The notes: generated from the letters alone by a model not told the origin. A stretch of 64,000 nt of DNA from Sapria himalayana (GCA_029783825.1 JAREIK010000385.1:2411501-2475500); one strand, 5' to 3'. Counted from the stretch's first letter, positions 12,978 through 24,186 are shown. Translations and numbers: made by a program.

Positions 12978-13040
12978 TGCGCGTGTGGGTGTGTGGGTGT
13001 GTGGGTGTGTGGGTGGGGGGGGTGGGTGGGTGGTTGGGTG
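12942..13040. repeat. (GT)n / GGGTGTGT / GGTG microsatellite
   Basis: A GT dinucleotide run (about 12947-12973) passes into GGGTGTGT repeats and then a G-rich (GGGTG)n segment. The open frames across it on both strands (poly Cys/Val or poly His/Thr/Pro) are by-products of the repeat. Confidence 0.9.
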
Positions 13041-13149
13041 GGTAGGCAGGCACACAAGAAAAATGATAAGAAGAGAAACACATGGATTTGAAAATATAAA
13101 TGAACCATTAGTGACCCATCATGTTGGAACCATGAACCAAGTGGGTTCA

Positions 13150-13550
13150 TAGGAGGTCGAGTGGTGCCCGGCATTTTGAAGTGGAAGTAGAGAGAATGGC
13201 ATTTTGAAGTGGAAGAAGGATTGAATATGGAAAATAAATGAAATTGCACGAAATAAAGAACGGAAAGGAAGCGACTGGAATAAGAAAGTAACGGCCACGT
13301 GTGTTGCAATTCGGCCCTACTCAATAGGCATCAACTCTGCCACTCAGTCCCAAGCAAGTGCTACCGACCGTAGGATATCGCCGAGGAACCATCATTGGAT
13401 GGAGGCATCCAGGGAATGTGAAAACCTTCGGGTGGAGAAAAAACACAGGATAGTTACTCGATGAATATAAGAAGCATCATCTCCGACACAGAAAAGGTAT
13501 TTTCATCTCATTCTCTCTCCCACACTCTCTCGCACCCGATACGTGACGCC
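13150..13550 (+). promoter_or_regulatory. Promoter and 5' leader of gene 1
   Basis: Base composition changes here from AT-rich to balanced. A G-box core CCACGTG lies at about 13296-13302. A pyrimidine patch (CTCATTCTCTCTCCCACACTCTCTCGC) at 13506-13532 lies just before the chosen start codon, typical of plant core promoters and 5' UTRs. No convincing TATA box could be fixed. Confidence 0.5.
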
Positions 13551-15028
13551 ATGAGCGACGACGACGACTGGCTTCGAGACGCGATGACAAACGACGCCCT
13601 CGTTTCCAGCGTGCTCGTCATGCTCAAGCATGGCGAGCCGCTTCAAATCTCGGCGCCGGCTCTTCCTATGGATTGGAGCGTTCGTCAGCGTCGGTCAAAG
13701 CAGTTACCGCGGAAGAATTCGAAGCCTGCTAGCCGCAGCCCAACCACGCCGCTCTCTTTTAGCGGTGCTACTTCTGGAAGCGGATGCGCCGGTGATGGAT
13801 TGGAGGAGTTGAGCCTTCCCTTCCGACCGTCTGACACTGCGAGATCTAAGGTAGTTTTCGACCTTCCTTTTTGTTTTTCTTTTTATTTTCCCTTCGAGTT
13901 CAAGGTCGGGCTGGGATGCGCCTTTCCTGTTTCACACTATTCGACGATCATCTTCCCCTTCCTCCTACCTCTTGGTGTGCCTTCCTGTTCGCGATGAGCC
14001 TCGTGGCCAGATCGATCGTGTGTCTCGGATGGTGACGCCAACCCGTCATCCGAGATGCTGTTGGCACGGTTGTTTTGCTTTTTTTTTCCGATTTTGTTTT
14101 TTGAATTATTTGTTTGACCGAAATGCCCTTTCTGCTCTTTTACATACTTTTTCGTTTCTCAATTTCTCCTCCGTCCAGGTCCTAGATTGTAATTCTTAAC
14201 ATGATTTCATATTGACGATTATACCCTCAGTTTTTCCTTTTATATTTTTGAGTGGACCGGGTGGGACTTCCGGCCTTCTCCTGCCTCCGTGGTTGCGCGA
14301 CTGAGCGGAGATCGCCGGTAGAGATCAAACCACTTTCTGCAAATGACCTAGTCCAATATATGACCCCCGATGATGCTAAACACTTCCTCCCTTCCTTCCT
14401 CCCTCCCTCCCTCCCTCCCTCCCTCCCTCCCTCCCTCCCTCCTTTATTCAAGCTCGATTTAGAAATTAGGCTTAAAAAAACAACAGATGGATCCTGATAA
14501 TGTCAATTATGAACTGCACTTTTCTCGTTGCATAGGTCTACGCATGGTTTGGTTGAGTGCTGTTAGTGGTTGTTGCCTTTATAGAGAAGTGATTGTGGTG
14601 TGGGAAAGTAGGCAGATTTGGTGCCTTGCCCGTTTCAGTCTTCCGTAAAGCGTTGTCTTTTGTGAGCCAACGGTGATTGATTTGGTGGCTGATCGACCCT
14701 AATCGTTTTTTTATCGCATAACCGAAAGTTTTGAAGTATGGTTTCTCGTCGTAACCGTCTCATTTATTTTTTTTTTATATTCTTAACATATCCCCCTCGG
14801 GTTTTTAAGAGGAATCCCAATTATCCTTTTGTCAGCACTCTGTTGTTTGTGAGGAACTCGTAAATTTAAAGTTGGTAGTAATCAGCATACCAATTTTATC
14901 AAAAATAAAACATATTCGATTAGATTTGTTTTCAATTTTTCCTATCAGCATTATGGAAAATGAAAACAATAACTTGCATTTTTTCGAAATTAAAAATCCT
15001 ATTTTTATTTTTTGTTGTGATTATCTCT

Positions 15029-15059
<31 letters not shown>

Positions 15060-17543
15060 GGGTCTTGATTTGGGCTTGTTATTTTGGTGTCACCACAAAA
15101 TCAATTTTGTTGTGATTGCTCAAGTTACTTTTGGTGTGGTCTACACAAATTGGGTTGGGCATTATTGGTGAGGATCAATTTAGATGTGTTGCTTGGAGAC
15201 AAATCATGTCTTGTCATGTTGGGTCTAATTTTGTATTTTCAAGTCAAACTAGTTCTTAATATGTTTGTGTTGGGTTCATTTTTTTTTTTTATTAATTATT
15301 TTAGAAATTCTAAATTACAAAATTACATTGTCAATTCTATTTTTGATTTAGAGAAAATTAAAATAATACATTGATGATAATATAAATTTGAGTAATTAGA
15401 TTTAGTCGCAAAATTAGAAATGGGTAGCATTTTTTATTAGTTTTTTTTTTTTTTTTTTTTTTGTATATTAAGATAGTCTTATATGTGCATACATAAATAT
15501 TATGAAATATGTTTGCTTATCTCATAAAAATTAAAGATTAATGATAATGATAAAAATTATTGTGAAAAAAGATTATTTAATTTCTTTTTTTTTAACTAAT
15601 AAAGAGATGTAACATAAGAATGATTATTGAGACTATCAAAGGTCCATTGTAAAAGGAGCTAGTGGCGAATTTAATAGCATAAGAGAAATAATCTCTCATT
15701 AAGTCTTACTTTTTGAGAGAAACTAGCACTTTTTGAACTAGTTTTGGAGCTCATAACTTAACATGATTTATGCGAGATTAATATCTCTATAATAGTATCT
15801 CTAAAAATCAAAGAGACTATGATGTGTTTGATGAGTATTAAATTTGAGATTTAGTGTTTTTGGTTGAAAATATGTCTTCGCACTAAGATATGACTTGTAA
15901 TAGATGCATGGAATGCTTGGATTCTCCAATTGATCACTCATTTTAGTATTATTCTTGCTCTAATACTATTAATTTTAAAATTTTAATGAGATTAAGTGTA
16001 TTTGTATTTATATTAGAGTATAGTGTTCATGCTATGTTTGATGAGTCTTGAATCTAAAATTTAGTATTCTTGGTTGAAAGTACTTGTGTCATCGCACTAT
16101 CATATGACTTACAATAGAATAAGAAGGATAAGGAGAATAAGGAAAAAAATGAGAATAAGAATAATAAAAAAAATAAGAAGAATATGAAGAATAAGCAGAC
16201 TAAAAAGAATAAGCAGAATAAAAAGAATGAGTAACATAAGAAATGTATGGAATACTTGAATTTTTTACATGATCACTCATTTTAGTATTATTATCACTCT
16301 AATAAAGTTTATTTATTGAATTTTAATGAGTTAAGTGTATTGGTATTTTATAATTGTATAATTTTGCAAGTAGTTAAGTTTTTCAATAATTGTGTTGTTT
16401 GGTGATATTCCACAAAAATCATTTATATGGGACATCATCAATACATCAAACAATTGGAGAGACTTAATTTTTTTCATAATTTTTGTTTTTTTTTTTTAAT
16501 TTTTCGGTGAAAAAAAACATTTTTAGTTAGTTAAATTGTTATTTGTTTGCTTGAAACAAGAGTACGAAGAATCTTTAAAAAAAAAAATTAGAATGATCAA
16601 TTAGAGCATCTCCAACTTATCCTCTATTTTTCACTTTTAGCTATTTTAGTTAGCAAAACACAAAAAATTCCTCTCCAACTCACTCTCTATTTCACTCCAT
16701 ATTTCCTGGTTTACTCAAATGACTCAACAAATGTGGAGAGCCATTTGAGCTCTTTAAATTTTCTATTTCTATTTTTTCTCTTTATCTATATCTATATACA
16801 TGTTTGAATTTTTATAAAAATTGAAAGTTAGGTATAAAATAGAAAGTGTGATTAAAGTGTTATAAAAAATTGATAGCTAAAATAATAAATTTAATATTTA
16901 AATATATTTTGAGTAACTATCGTAACATTTTTTTTATCCAAAAAAACATGCAGCTTGGCAGAGTTAATGAAGGGTTGAGGATCAAGAAACCAAGAAAAAA
17001 AAAGGTGCCTTATTCATCCCTTAGTGTTCTTATAGGTCCCTAAGTCCGTTTTTTAGATTTATTTTTTTGACAAAACAAAAAAAAAAAAAAAACTTGTAGA
17101 AATTAGTCGAGCTGAAGGAGGAAGAAAGCCTGCTGTTGAAGGAAAGAAAGAGCCTGGAAAATGTAAGTTGCCTCCGTCTCTGTTCTTGCTGCTTCTAAGT
17201 TTGAAACATTGCTGTTGATGATGGATGAAGATGTGACGCGGGCGTACAGGAGTTGGCAACGATTTCGCTAGCCGTAGAGGAACAAAGAATAAGAAATCAG
17301 AGCTTGAAGAGCATGAAGGCAGCCGGAGAAGCCAGTAAAGGAAGAGGGAGGCCGAAGGAGTCGACGATGGCGGAATCGCAGGACTGCGCAATTTTTGATT
17401 CAGCCGCCACACTGTTGCAGATATGGGTTGCCTCAGACGCTCACCAGCCATCATCTTCCTCCCACAACCCTCCGCCGCCTCTGTTGCCTGATCTCAATTT
17501 AATGCCGCAAGACGTGTTTGATCTTGATGTCCTGTGCAGCTAA
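13551..17543 (+). CDS. Unnamed plant coiled-coil protein with C-terminal DLNLMP (EAR-type) motif; 3 exons
   Basis: Proposed exons are 13551-13850, 17100-17162 and 17250-17543, all joined in phase 0 with GT-AG borders. They give about 218 aa. The protein starts MSDDDDWLRDAMTNDALV, continues with MDWSVRQRRSK and SPTTPLSFSGATSGSG, then a Leu/Glu/Lys-rich helix across exons 2-3 (KLVELKEEESLLLKERKSL, then ELATISLAVEEQRIRNQSLK). It ends LLPDLNLMPQDVFDLDVLCS. I recall this layout (W.VRQRRS, SPTTPLSWSG, ELKEEE..LLKER, DLN.MP near the C-terminus) from uncharacterised proteins in many angiosperms, but cannot give a name. DLNxxP motifs bind TOPLESS-type co-repressors in other proteins, so a nuclear co-repressor-linked role is an inference. 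An in-frame upstream ATG at 13461 is less likely because the family-like sequence starts at 13551. Exon 2 is short and a further small exon in intron 1 cannot be excluded. Confidence 0.72.
14391..14443. repeat. (CCCT)n microsatellite
   Basis: CTTC units pass into about ten perfect CCCT units inside intron 1 of gene 1. The poly Leu-Pro-Pro-Ser and Gly-Gly-Arg-Glu frames over it are by-products. Confidence 0.92.
15822..16350. repeat. 211-bp direct duplication with inserted AAGAATAAG tract
   Basis: Segments starting TGTTTGATGAGT at about 15826 and 16037 share a long series of matching blocks. These include TTGGTTGAAA, TTCGCACTA/ATCGCACTA, ATATGACTT, ATGGAAT..TTG, GATCACTCATTTTAGTATTATT, and TTTTAATGAG..TTAAGTGTATT. 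The second copy is interrupted at about 16112-16236 by a purine-rich tract built from AAGAATAAG-like units. It lies within intron 1 of gene 1. Confidence 0.75.
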
Positions 17544-17664
17544 GCTAGCAGGACAGAAGAAAGAAGAAAATGAAGTTTGTTTTCTGATGATTATTAATGC
17601 CGTTAATTTAGCAGAAGAAATTTGTACATGTTTATTATCCTTATTTAGCAGAAGAAATAGGCTA

Positions 17665-17674
17665 CTACTATTAC

Positions 17675-17705
<31 letters not shown>

Positions 17706-17706
17706 T
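17665..17706. repeat. (ATT)n microsatellite in the 3' flank of gene 1
   Basis: A run of about a dozen TTA/ATT units starts 120 bases after the stop codon of gene 1, probably within its 3' UTR. Confidence 0.9.
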
Positions 17707-17829
17707 GGGGATTTATTAACAAGCAGAATAATTTTGGTATTGAAACTCAACCTTATTATTATATCAATAATTTTAAATTAATTTTTATTTTTAATTTATC
17801 AACATCATAATAGTCTCATTGAGTGATAA

Positions 17830-18500
17830 AATGAGTTGGTTTTTGAATCTTTGAGAGGGAGAGAAAATACACCAAAAAAAAAACACAAAAAACACAAAAA
17901 AAATACACAAAAAAATACAAAAAAAAATTGAAATTTTATTTTTCTCAAAATTAATAGGTTATATATTTGAATTAGATAGATAATGAAGAAGCATATAGAC
18001 ACATATAAATTATAAATTGAAAACGTTGATATTGTGTAGAGATTTATTTGGTCGAGTCTTGGGGCTTGAGGCTGATATATGGGCTGAGTAATAGTATTGA
18101 TATATGGGCTGAGTGTGGGCCTATTGATATATGGGCTGAGTTTGGGCCTATTGATGATTTTTATATATTTATATTTGATTTTTCTTGAAAATAAATTTGT
18201 TATATATTTGAATTAGATAAATAATGAAGAAGCATATAAACACATACAAATTTTAAATCAGAACTATTGATATAATGTGGAGATTTTTATTGTCAGACTT
18301 TGAGCATTGATGATGATGATATATTGGCTGAGAATTAGTATGAGTTGGGTTTTGAGTCTTTGAGAGGGAGAGGATGGGGATTAAAAAATAGAAAAAAAAA
18401 TATTTTATTTTTCTCAAAAATTATTTGTTTATATATTTGAATTAGATAAATAATGCAGAAGCATATAAATACATATAAATAATAAATTGAAACTATTGAC
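17830..18500. repeat. Local direct repeats downstream of gene 1
   Basis: The block TTATATATTTGAATTAGATA(G/A)ATAATG(A/C)AGAAGCATATA occurs three times (about 17959, 18199, 18430). The block GAGTTGG(T/G)TTTTGA(A/G)TCTTTGAGAGGGAGAG occurs at about 17831 and 18342. Between them a 30-bp unit, TGATATATGGGCTGAG..TGGGCCTAT, is repeated about three times at 18072-18152. The pattern is a 230-510-bp nested duplication with no coding content. Confidence 0.8.
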
Positions 18501-19130
18501 ATTTTCTAGAGTTCAATTAATTTTACATACAATGACAAGATCACTTATTGTGAAGTATAAACACATGCATACAGCTTGCATAAAATAAAATTACTACTAT
18601 AATCTAAAAACCCATAATTCCAATTCAACACACTATGGAATATACATAAATCACAAAATTAAGAAAAATGAAATCACATAAATATATTGAAATTTCTAAG
18701 TTGAAAAATGACAACTAGGATTATAAACACATTGAATCGCATAGTGATTTATTTGTTTAATTTTATTTGTCTTAAAAATTAGAAGCTAATCTGAACTAAA
18801 TAAATTGAATAGAAATTCGAGCACAACTAAAAAATAAAAACTAGTTCTGGACTAGGGTAGAATATTGAGAGCAATAAATCGAATTAGTATCAAGCTCCAC
18901 ATTGAGGACACTCTTCACTTAGAATTTTTGTTTATTTGTGTTTTATGTCATCTCAAGAGATAGTCTGTTATATTTGTCCTATATCAAAAAATAATCAGAC
19001 CTGGTGAGGAGAATAGCTCTTATTTGAGTCATTGAGTGTCTTATATTTTGTCTAGCATACTCAACAATAAATTTTGAGTCAGATGGATCGTGCCAAACAA
19101 GTACTACTCATTTTTTATAGCAAGGGTCAT
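18500..19130. other. AT-rich DNA, no gene recognised
   Basis: No domain, RNA or paired repeat is visible. It ends where the 85-bp tandem repeat begins. Confidence 0.5.
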
Positions 19131-19149
19131 GTATTTGCTGACATTACTC

Positions 19150-20091
19150 TAAAGAATGGCAGCTTGGGATGACCCGTTGACTACCCAGGTCTTGCCCAGC
19201 CGAGTTGGATCATGCCAAACCCAAGTATCCAACATGATTGCATAGAAGTCATGGCTCAAACTCAGGTTGCCTGGGTTCATTCTAGCCTAGCCTTTATTTG
19301 GTCCATGCTCTTATATTTCATTCAATGCTTTCCTAGGTGAGGTCCAAGCCAGCTTGGGTTTGTTCCAACCTAGCTTGGGTTTGGTCCAAGCTCGCATATT
19401 TTATTTAATACTAGCCTAGGTCAAGTCCAAGCCACCTGGGTTCATTCTAGCATAGCCTGGATTTAGTCCGAGCTCATAAATTTCATTCAATACTAGCCTA
19501 GGTATGGTACAAGCAATGATAAAAATTTCTAATATATTCATTGATATATCTCTGAAATATTCATAAATTACAAGTACCGATATATCCATTAAAACTAATA
19601 TATTATATTCTTAAATTGATACTCATACAAATATACAATGATATATCTATGATATATTGATAAAATTCAAGTACCAATATATTCATTGAAATTGATATTT
19701 TAATTCTTGGGTCAAAGCCAACTTGAGTTTGTTCTGACCTAGCTTGGGTGTGATCTAGGCTCGTATATTTCATTCAATGCTATCCTAGGTCAGGTCTGGC
19801 TCTAAGCCAGCTTGGGTTTGTTCTAGCCTAGATCATGTCTAAGCAGCTTGGGTTTGTTCTAGCCTAGTCTGGATTATGTACAGGCTCGCATATTTCATTC
19901 AATGCTGGCCTAGGTCAGGTCCAAGCCAACTTTGAGTCATTCCAGCCTAGCATGGGTTTTTTTCAGGCTCTTGTATGTCATTCAATGCTAGCATAGGTCA
20001 AGTCGAAGCTAGCTTGAGTTCGTTCCAGCTTAGTCTGGATTTGGTTTAGGTTCACATATTTTATTTAATGCTAGCTTAGATCAGGTCCAAC
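19150..20091. repeat. Degenerate tandem repeat, unit about 85 bp (left part)
   Basis: Units read approximately TTTCATTCAATGCTAGCCTAGGTCAGGTCCAAGCCAGCTTGGGTTTGTTCCAGCCTAGC…GGTCCAGGCTCG. Unit anchors (CATTCAATGCT or variants) lie near 19319, 19403, 19475, 19768, 19890, 19977 and 20060. An unrelated AT-rich stretch interrupts at about 19510-19715. The array resumes at 23480 after the hAT element. Confidence 0.85.
20084..20091. repeat. Target-site duplication, left copy (hAT-1)
   Basis: GGTCCAAC precedes the left TIR. The partner at 23480-23487 is GGTCAAAG, matching 6 of 8. Confidence 0.75.
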
Positions 20092-20539
20092 TTGAGGTGT
20101 CAAATGGGTGGTGTCAGGTCGGCATGACATAGTTTTTGGTGGCCCACTCGGGCCACCTTGCCGTGTCAGGCATGACACAACTTAAAAAGGGCAGGCTTGG
20201 CACGACCATCACCAGCCTAAATCTGTCAAATTTGGGATGGTTCATGTTGGGCCTTGGGGATTTCATGCTAGGTATTACCGATTCATGCTGGGATGTGTCG
20301 TTTTGGGCCCGTTCAGAATTTGGTCATCTCTAATTCTAAATATTATAAATTTTAATAAAAAATTAATTAATTAATTAATTAAATACAATAAAAAAATAAA
20401 ATCATAATAATAAGTATTGGCTCACAAAAATAATATAAAATAAATATTATAAATTTAAATTATTTTGTAACGTAATACAAGTACAAAATAATAATGCAAG
20501 CTCAAAAATCAATACATCAATGATCAATACCGTAAGCAT

Positions 20540-22636
20540 CTGATGGTATCACTAGTGGTAGGCTCAATCTCTGTCATAATCAAAGTCCAACGAATTATCA
20601 TTTGCCACCAACTCATCCACTCTAGTTGTAGTTATAGTTGTTATCATAAATGCCCAAGCTCGAATCCTCTCAATCCTTCATGCATACTAATACCTCAATA
20701 ATATCTAGCCGCAATCTCGATTACCTATCTGAAATCACATTCACTAAAGCAGAAAAAGTTGACTCCGATACTATGCTAGACACCAGATGAGTGGGTAGAT
20801 CTCATGCAATCTTAAACAGTACGAGATAGGTAGACTCATGATTTCTATCATTGTAATCAAAGTTCTTATTATCGATATGTGATAGGATTGAGCATTAATC
20901 GGTATCTAAGTACAGAGATAACTCACTCCTATTGGACAATCCATCCCGTCATTTCCTCCTCGCTAACTGAATGGAGAAGTCATCATCTCCAAATATGATA
21001 TTCATGTCTCTACTTTGAGCATATCTACTACTACCATCATACCAAGTATCGTAGCATGTATATATCTCAGTCACTACTTGTAAATGAACCCTTCGGGTTG
21101 GTGTTTTTGGTTCATACACAAAGATATGTAGGTCAAAATGTTCTTTATCTCTTCCACTTTAACCCTAGGATTCATGTATGTATCCAAATAATAAAGAGAT
21201 AGAATATTAGACCAGTACATTAAGTACTTAATTTCCATCTTAAGAGTCATGTCACTAAATGTCGAGTCATCTCTAAACATCCTAAATATGCTACTAATGT
21301 TGATATGTACCTGAATGCAATGCAAGTTGTGAGAATATAAACTGATGAACACATGTTCATTGTATCATAAAGAATCTTCATATATTTTATAAATGAAATT
21401 TATGTAGCCCAGTCAATGTCGTCAATAATAAGTTCGTCACTCTTATTATTGACATAGATGGATATCACATGTTCATATCCAACACATAACTCTAATATAA
21501 AGTATGTATAATTCCAATGGTATCTCACATCCGATTAAAATTTCTTCTTCTTTAGACCTGATGACAAATGAGACTACCAAACTCATGTTGTCTACGAGGC
21601 ATAAGAAGAAAATTTAGTGAGTTACTTATTTTTTCTAAAGCGGAAGAAACAACTTTCGTCGCCACTTGTACTATGAGATTAATGATGTGACGCATGCATC
21701 TAAAGTGGAAAATCTCTCTTAATGGCTCACATCTAATGGTGCTAACAAATATGTTAATGTTGACTCCATTGTTAGATACATTATTGAATGTGATACTGTA
21801 TATTTTATTTTGAATATTATATTCTCTAAGGATTCTCATCATGCACTCATATATGGCCGGGTCATCATGAGGAAAGAAAATCTATGAAAATCCCAAAAAT
21901 TTTTTTATTTAGTATCCATCTAGGATCTACATAGTGGGCGGTGAGGCTTGCATAAGATGTATAATCACAACTAGTCTAGATATCGGACATCACACACACC
22001 ATGCCACAATATTCTCTAAATTAATTCATTATTATTTCTTTTTTTCTAACTTATAGTATTTTAGTATGTCTTTCCTAGATGTGGACATAAGAATTCTATG
22101 ATATGTGGTTGTAGGCTGAAAATAGGTTTGCATGTTAATGACTATCCTTTGATCCTTCAAAAATCTAATCGAGAGACCCATCGTGGTGATTAGATTGAGC
22201 GTGTCTTCTCTTCCTAACTCGTTGTGGTATATGAATGGAGTTAACATAGAAGCTGAACTAGATCCAACCTCAAAGATTCTACCACTCAGTTAAGTTTGTC
22301 TAAAATCTAATGCACCATGATTTTGATGTATTATTCGGCATGCCTCTAAAGGTGTCAGTCCCACATCACACCTACAAATCAATATTTTTTATAATATTTA
22401 TATTGTACCAATTCTTAATTGATACCATTAACATCTTTATTTTGTATAATATTAAAGTGAGTCTAAATTACAGAATTTCTTCTTATTTTTTATTTTTTAG
22501 ATGTCTAGATCAAGACCATGGGAGAAAATAAAGTTTCGGCAGCCTTAGATCTTTCCGTAGGGTTATCGATATTAAAAATATCTATGTTTACGTTAATATT
22601 AATTTCATTATTGTCATTAAAATTTCTATTTGTCAT
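20540..22636 (-). pseudogene. hAT-1 transposase pseudogene
   Basis: This is a minus-strand relic. A candidate start (MTNRNFNDNNEINI) lies at about 22636, followed by DNPTERSKAAETLFSPMVLI. Then come LGREDTLNLITTMGLSIRFL (22032-22247, the LA..I..H..PF..VE region), KIYSITFNNVSNNGVNINIF plus FHFRCMRHIINLIVQ (21552-21842, the catalytic-domain block D.A..N ... RC..HI.NL.V), and NISSIFRMFRDDSTFSDMTL with YLDTYMNPRVKVE (21074-21352). The C-terminal hATC part is only traceable near 20560-20800. Stops between the blocks make it non-functional. Confidence 0.85.
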
Positions 22637-22876
22637 TTTAAATTTTTATTAATTTATTAATTATATTCTAAATTATATTTTTAAAATTAAATAATATTTT
22701 ATATTAAATTATTAATAAAAATTAAAATTAAAAAAAAATTAAATAAATTTAAAAAATAATACTTATTTACTTGGTCATTATTTATTTATAGAATGCAAAT
22801 GTCCATGTCCGATCTCCACACCATGGTCTGCACCCAAGTCCCAAGAGGAGACAAGAAATAGATTGAGAGACAATAC

Positions 22877-22877
22877 A

Positions 22878-22904
<27 letters not shown>
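22877..22904. repeat. (GA)n microsatellite in the hAT-1 5' region
   Basis: A run of about fourteen GA units lies upstream (minus strand) of the transposase relic, where it would be a CT-rich leader. Confidence 0.9.
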
Positions 22905-22908
<4 letters not shown>

Positions 22909-23479
22909 GTTGATAGGAATAAGATAAAGATTAGAGAATGAGAGGAAATATTTATAGATATGAAAAACTATTTTAAAAAATCTTTTTTTTTTTGAATATT
23001 TGTTTTTTTTTAATTATATTTTTGGGCAGAAACCCGACAACAATCAGATTTATACCCCTAGATGATGGGGGTGCATCCAACGACTAAAGGCATGCACATC
23101 TTTTTTATTTTTTTTTATTTTTTTTTTGACCTTTGGGTCGGTTCGACTCAATGGTTTCAGAAGCTTTGACTTCTAATCACAAGGTCAGGAAGTCGGGTTG
23201 AGGCCCGACAGCTCATAGCAGTCGGGTGGATGGTTTTTTGAGGTTGATCGAATCGGATCATGCATGAACTCAGCCCGAGTTCCGAGGCATAGTTCCGAGT
23301 CATGTTTGGCACGGCATGAGACCTAGGAGATCTCAACACATACAACACAAAATGTGCCTCGAGGTAGCCCAACATGGGCCTAGGAATTGTTCTAGACCAT
23401 TCCGTGCCGAGCCAAGCACAATTCAATAGGGTCATGCCTCGTGCCGAACCTGGGCTGCCTGACTCACTTGACACCTCTA

Positions 23480-23560
23480 GGTCAAAGATAATCTAAGTTT
23501 GTTCCATGCTAGCTTGGATTAGTTGCATGCTAACCTGGGTTGGCTAATCGGGCCCAAACC
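23480..23560. repeat. Tandem repeat, right part, after hAT-1
   Basis: GGTCAAAGATAATCTAAGTTTG with TTCCATGCTAGCTTGG continues the 85-bp repeat broken at 20091, showing that the hAT inserted into the array. Confidence 0.7.
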
Positions 23561-23592
23561 AACTCATACTAATCAATGTGGTGGGATGTGTC

Positions 23593-24047
23593 TAACGATG
23601 TTAAATGGGCTAGACATGGCCCGATTTAATAGAGCATGGCTCGGCACGACAAGGTCTGGAACTGTGCCTCGGGTCAAGCTGGACTAATCCTGGTCACGAT
23701 TAGTTTCGTATTGGGCCAACACGAACCAAGCCTCATGTCGAACCAATCACAACAAGTGTGCCTAGCCTGACAGCACGGTAAATCGCCCCTGGTGACCACC
23801 CAATGTGATTCCATTGGGCAGTCACCCAAGCAGTTATGTTATTTTTTTAAAAAATTCGACCATACCATTAAAGGATAGTCTATTTTTTTTTTATTCATCC
23901 ACATGACCGATTTTAATTGCTCAGTAATTTGTCTTTTTTTTTAATGCACGGCACGGTCGGGCTAGTGGAATGCGAACTGTGCCGTGCCTGGCACGGCATG
24001 GGCTGATTTTTCTCGCCATAACGGGCCGTGCTGGTTTGACACCTCTA
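23593..24047. mobile_element. Short GC-rich hAT derivative, about 455 bp, diverged
   Basis: The right end reads GGTTTGACACCTCTA at 24033-24047, matching the family TIR. The proposed left end TAACGATGTTAAATGGGC at 23593 aligns with TAGAGGTGTCAAATGGGC with five differences. The interior holds GGCACGAC, GTGCCTGGCACGG and similar words but no transposase. The flanking 8-mers (GATGTGTC and TTAGTGCC) match poorly, so the left boundary is tentative. Confidence 0.6.
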
Positions 24048-24186
24048 TTAGTGCCATTAGTGCCTTACCACATCAATTTCAGCACATTGGCAAGGCACCC
24101 TTGCACGGCACTGCCCAAGTCATGCCCACAGGCTGGCCCATGTTTATTCGAGGCATGGTTCCAGTAGTGTCAGGCTCTGCCTCTGG

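Larger units (their letters stand above)
13851..17099 (+). other. Intron 1 of gene 1 (about 3.25 kb)
   Basis: It starts GTAGTT after the AAG codon and ends in a long A tract followed by TTGTAG. The first kilobase has near-normal GC and no convincing exon. The rest is AT-rich and holds a (TCCC)n tract, long T runs (about 15039-15059 and 15440-15462), a 211-bp direct duplication and a purine-rich tract. Confidence 0.6.
20092..23479 (-). mobile_element. hAT transposon copy 1, 3.39 kb, decayed autonomous type
   Basis: The ends are TTGAGGTGTCAAATGGG at the left and, read inward from the right, TAGAGGTGTCAAGTGAG. They are bounded by 8-bp duplications (6 of 8 match). Subterminal GC-rich arms (20100-20330 and 23160-23479) contain many GGCACGAC/GGCATGAC-type words. 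The minus strand carries a broken hAT transposase from about 22636 to 20540. The TIR, target-site length and transposase blocks together place it in the hAT (Ac-like) superfamily. It has inserted into the 85-bp tandem repeat. Confidence 0.9.

Noticed and set aside
12826..13324. Open frames of 69-151 codons over the GT/GGGTG tract
   Set aside because: Microsatellite translation (Cys-Val or His-Thr-Pro) with no domain.
14227..14497. Open frames with poly Leu-Pro-Pro-Ser or Gly-Gly-Arg-Glu
   Set aside because: Produced by the CCCT microsatellite inside intron 1 of gene 1.
16605..16700. GAGCATCTCCAAC motif, seen at ends of some plant MITEs
   Set aside because: No inverted partner or target duplication was found in the following kilobase, so the element cannot be delimited.
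17059..17454. Minus-strand 131-codon open frame opposite gene 1
   Set aside because: It is antisense to exons 2-3 of gene 1. Its apparent composition (Ser/Pro/Phe) mirrors the sense coding sequence and it has no domain.
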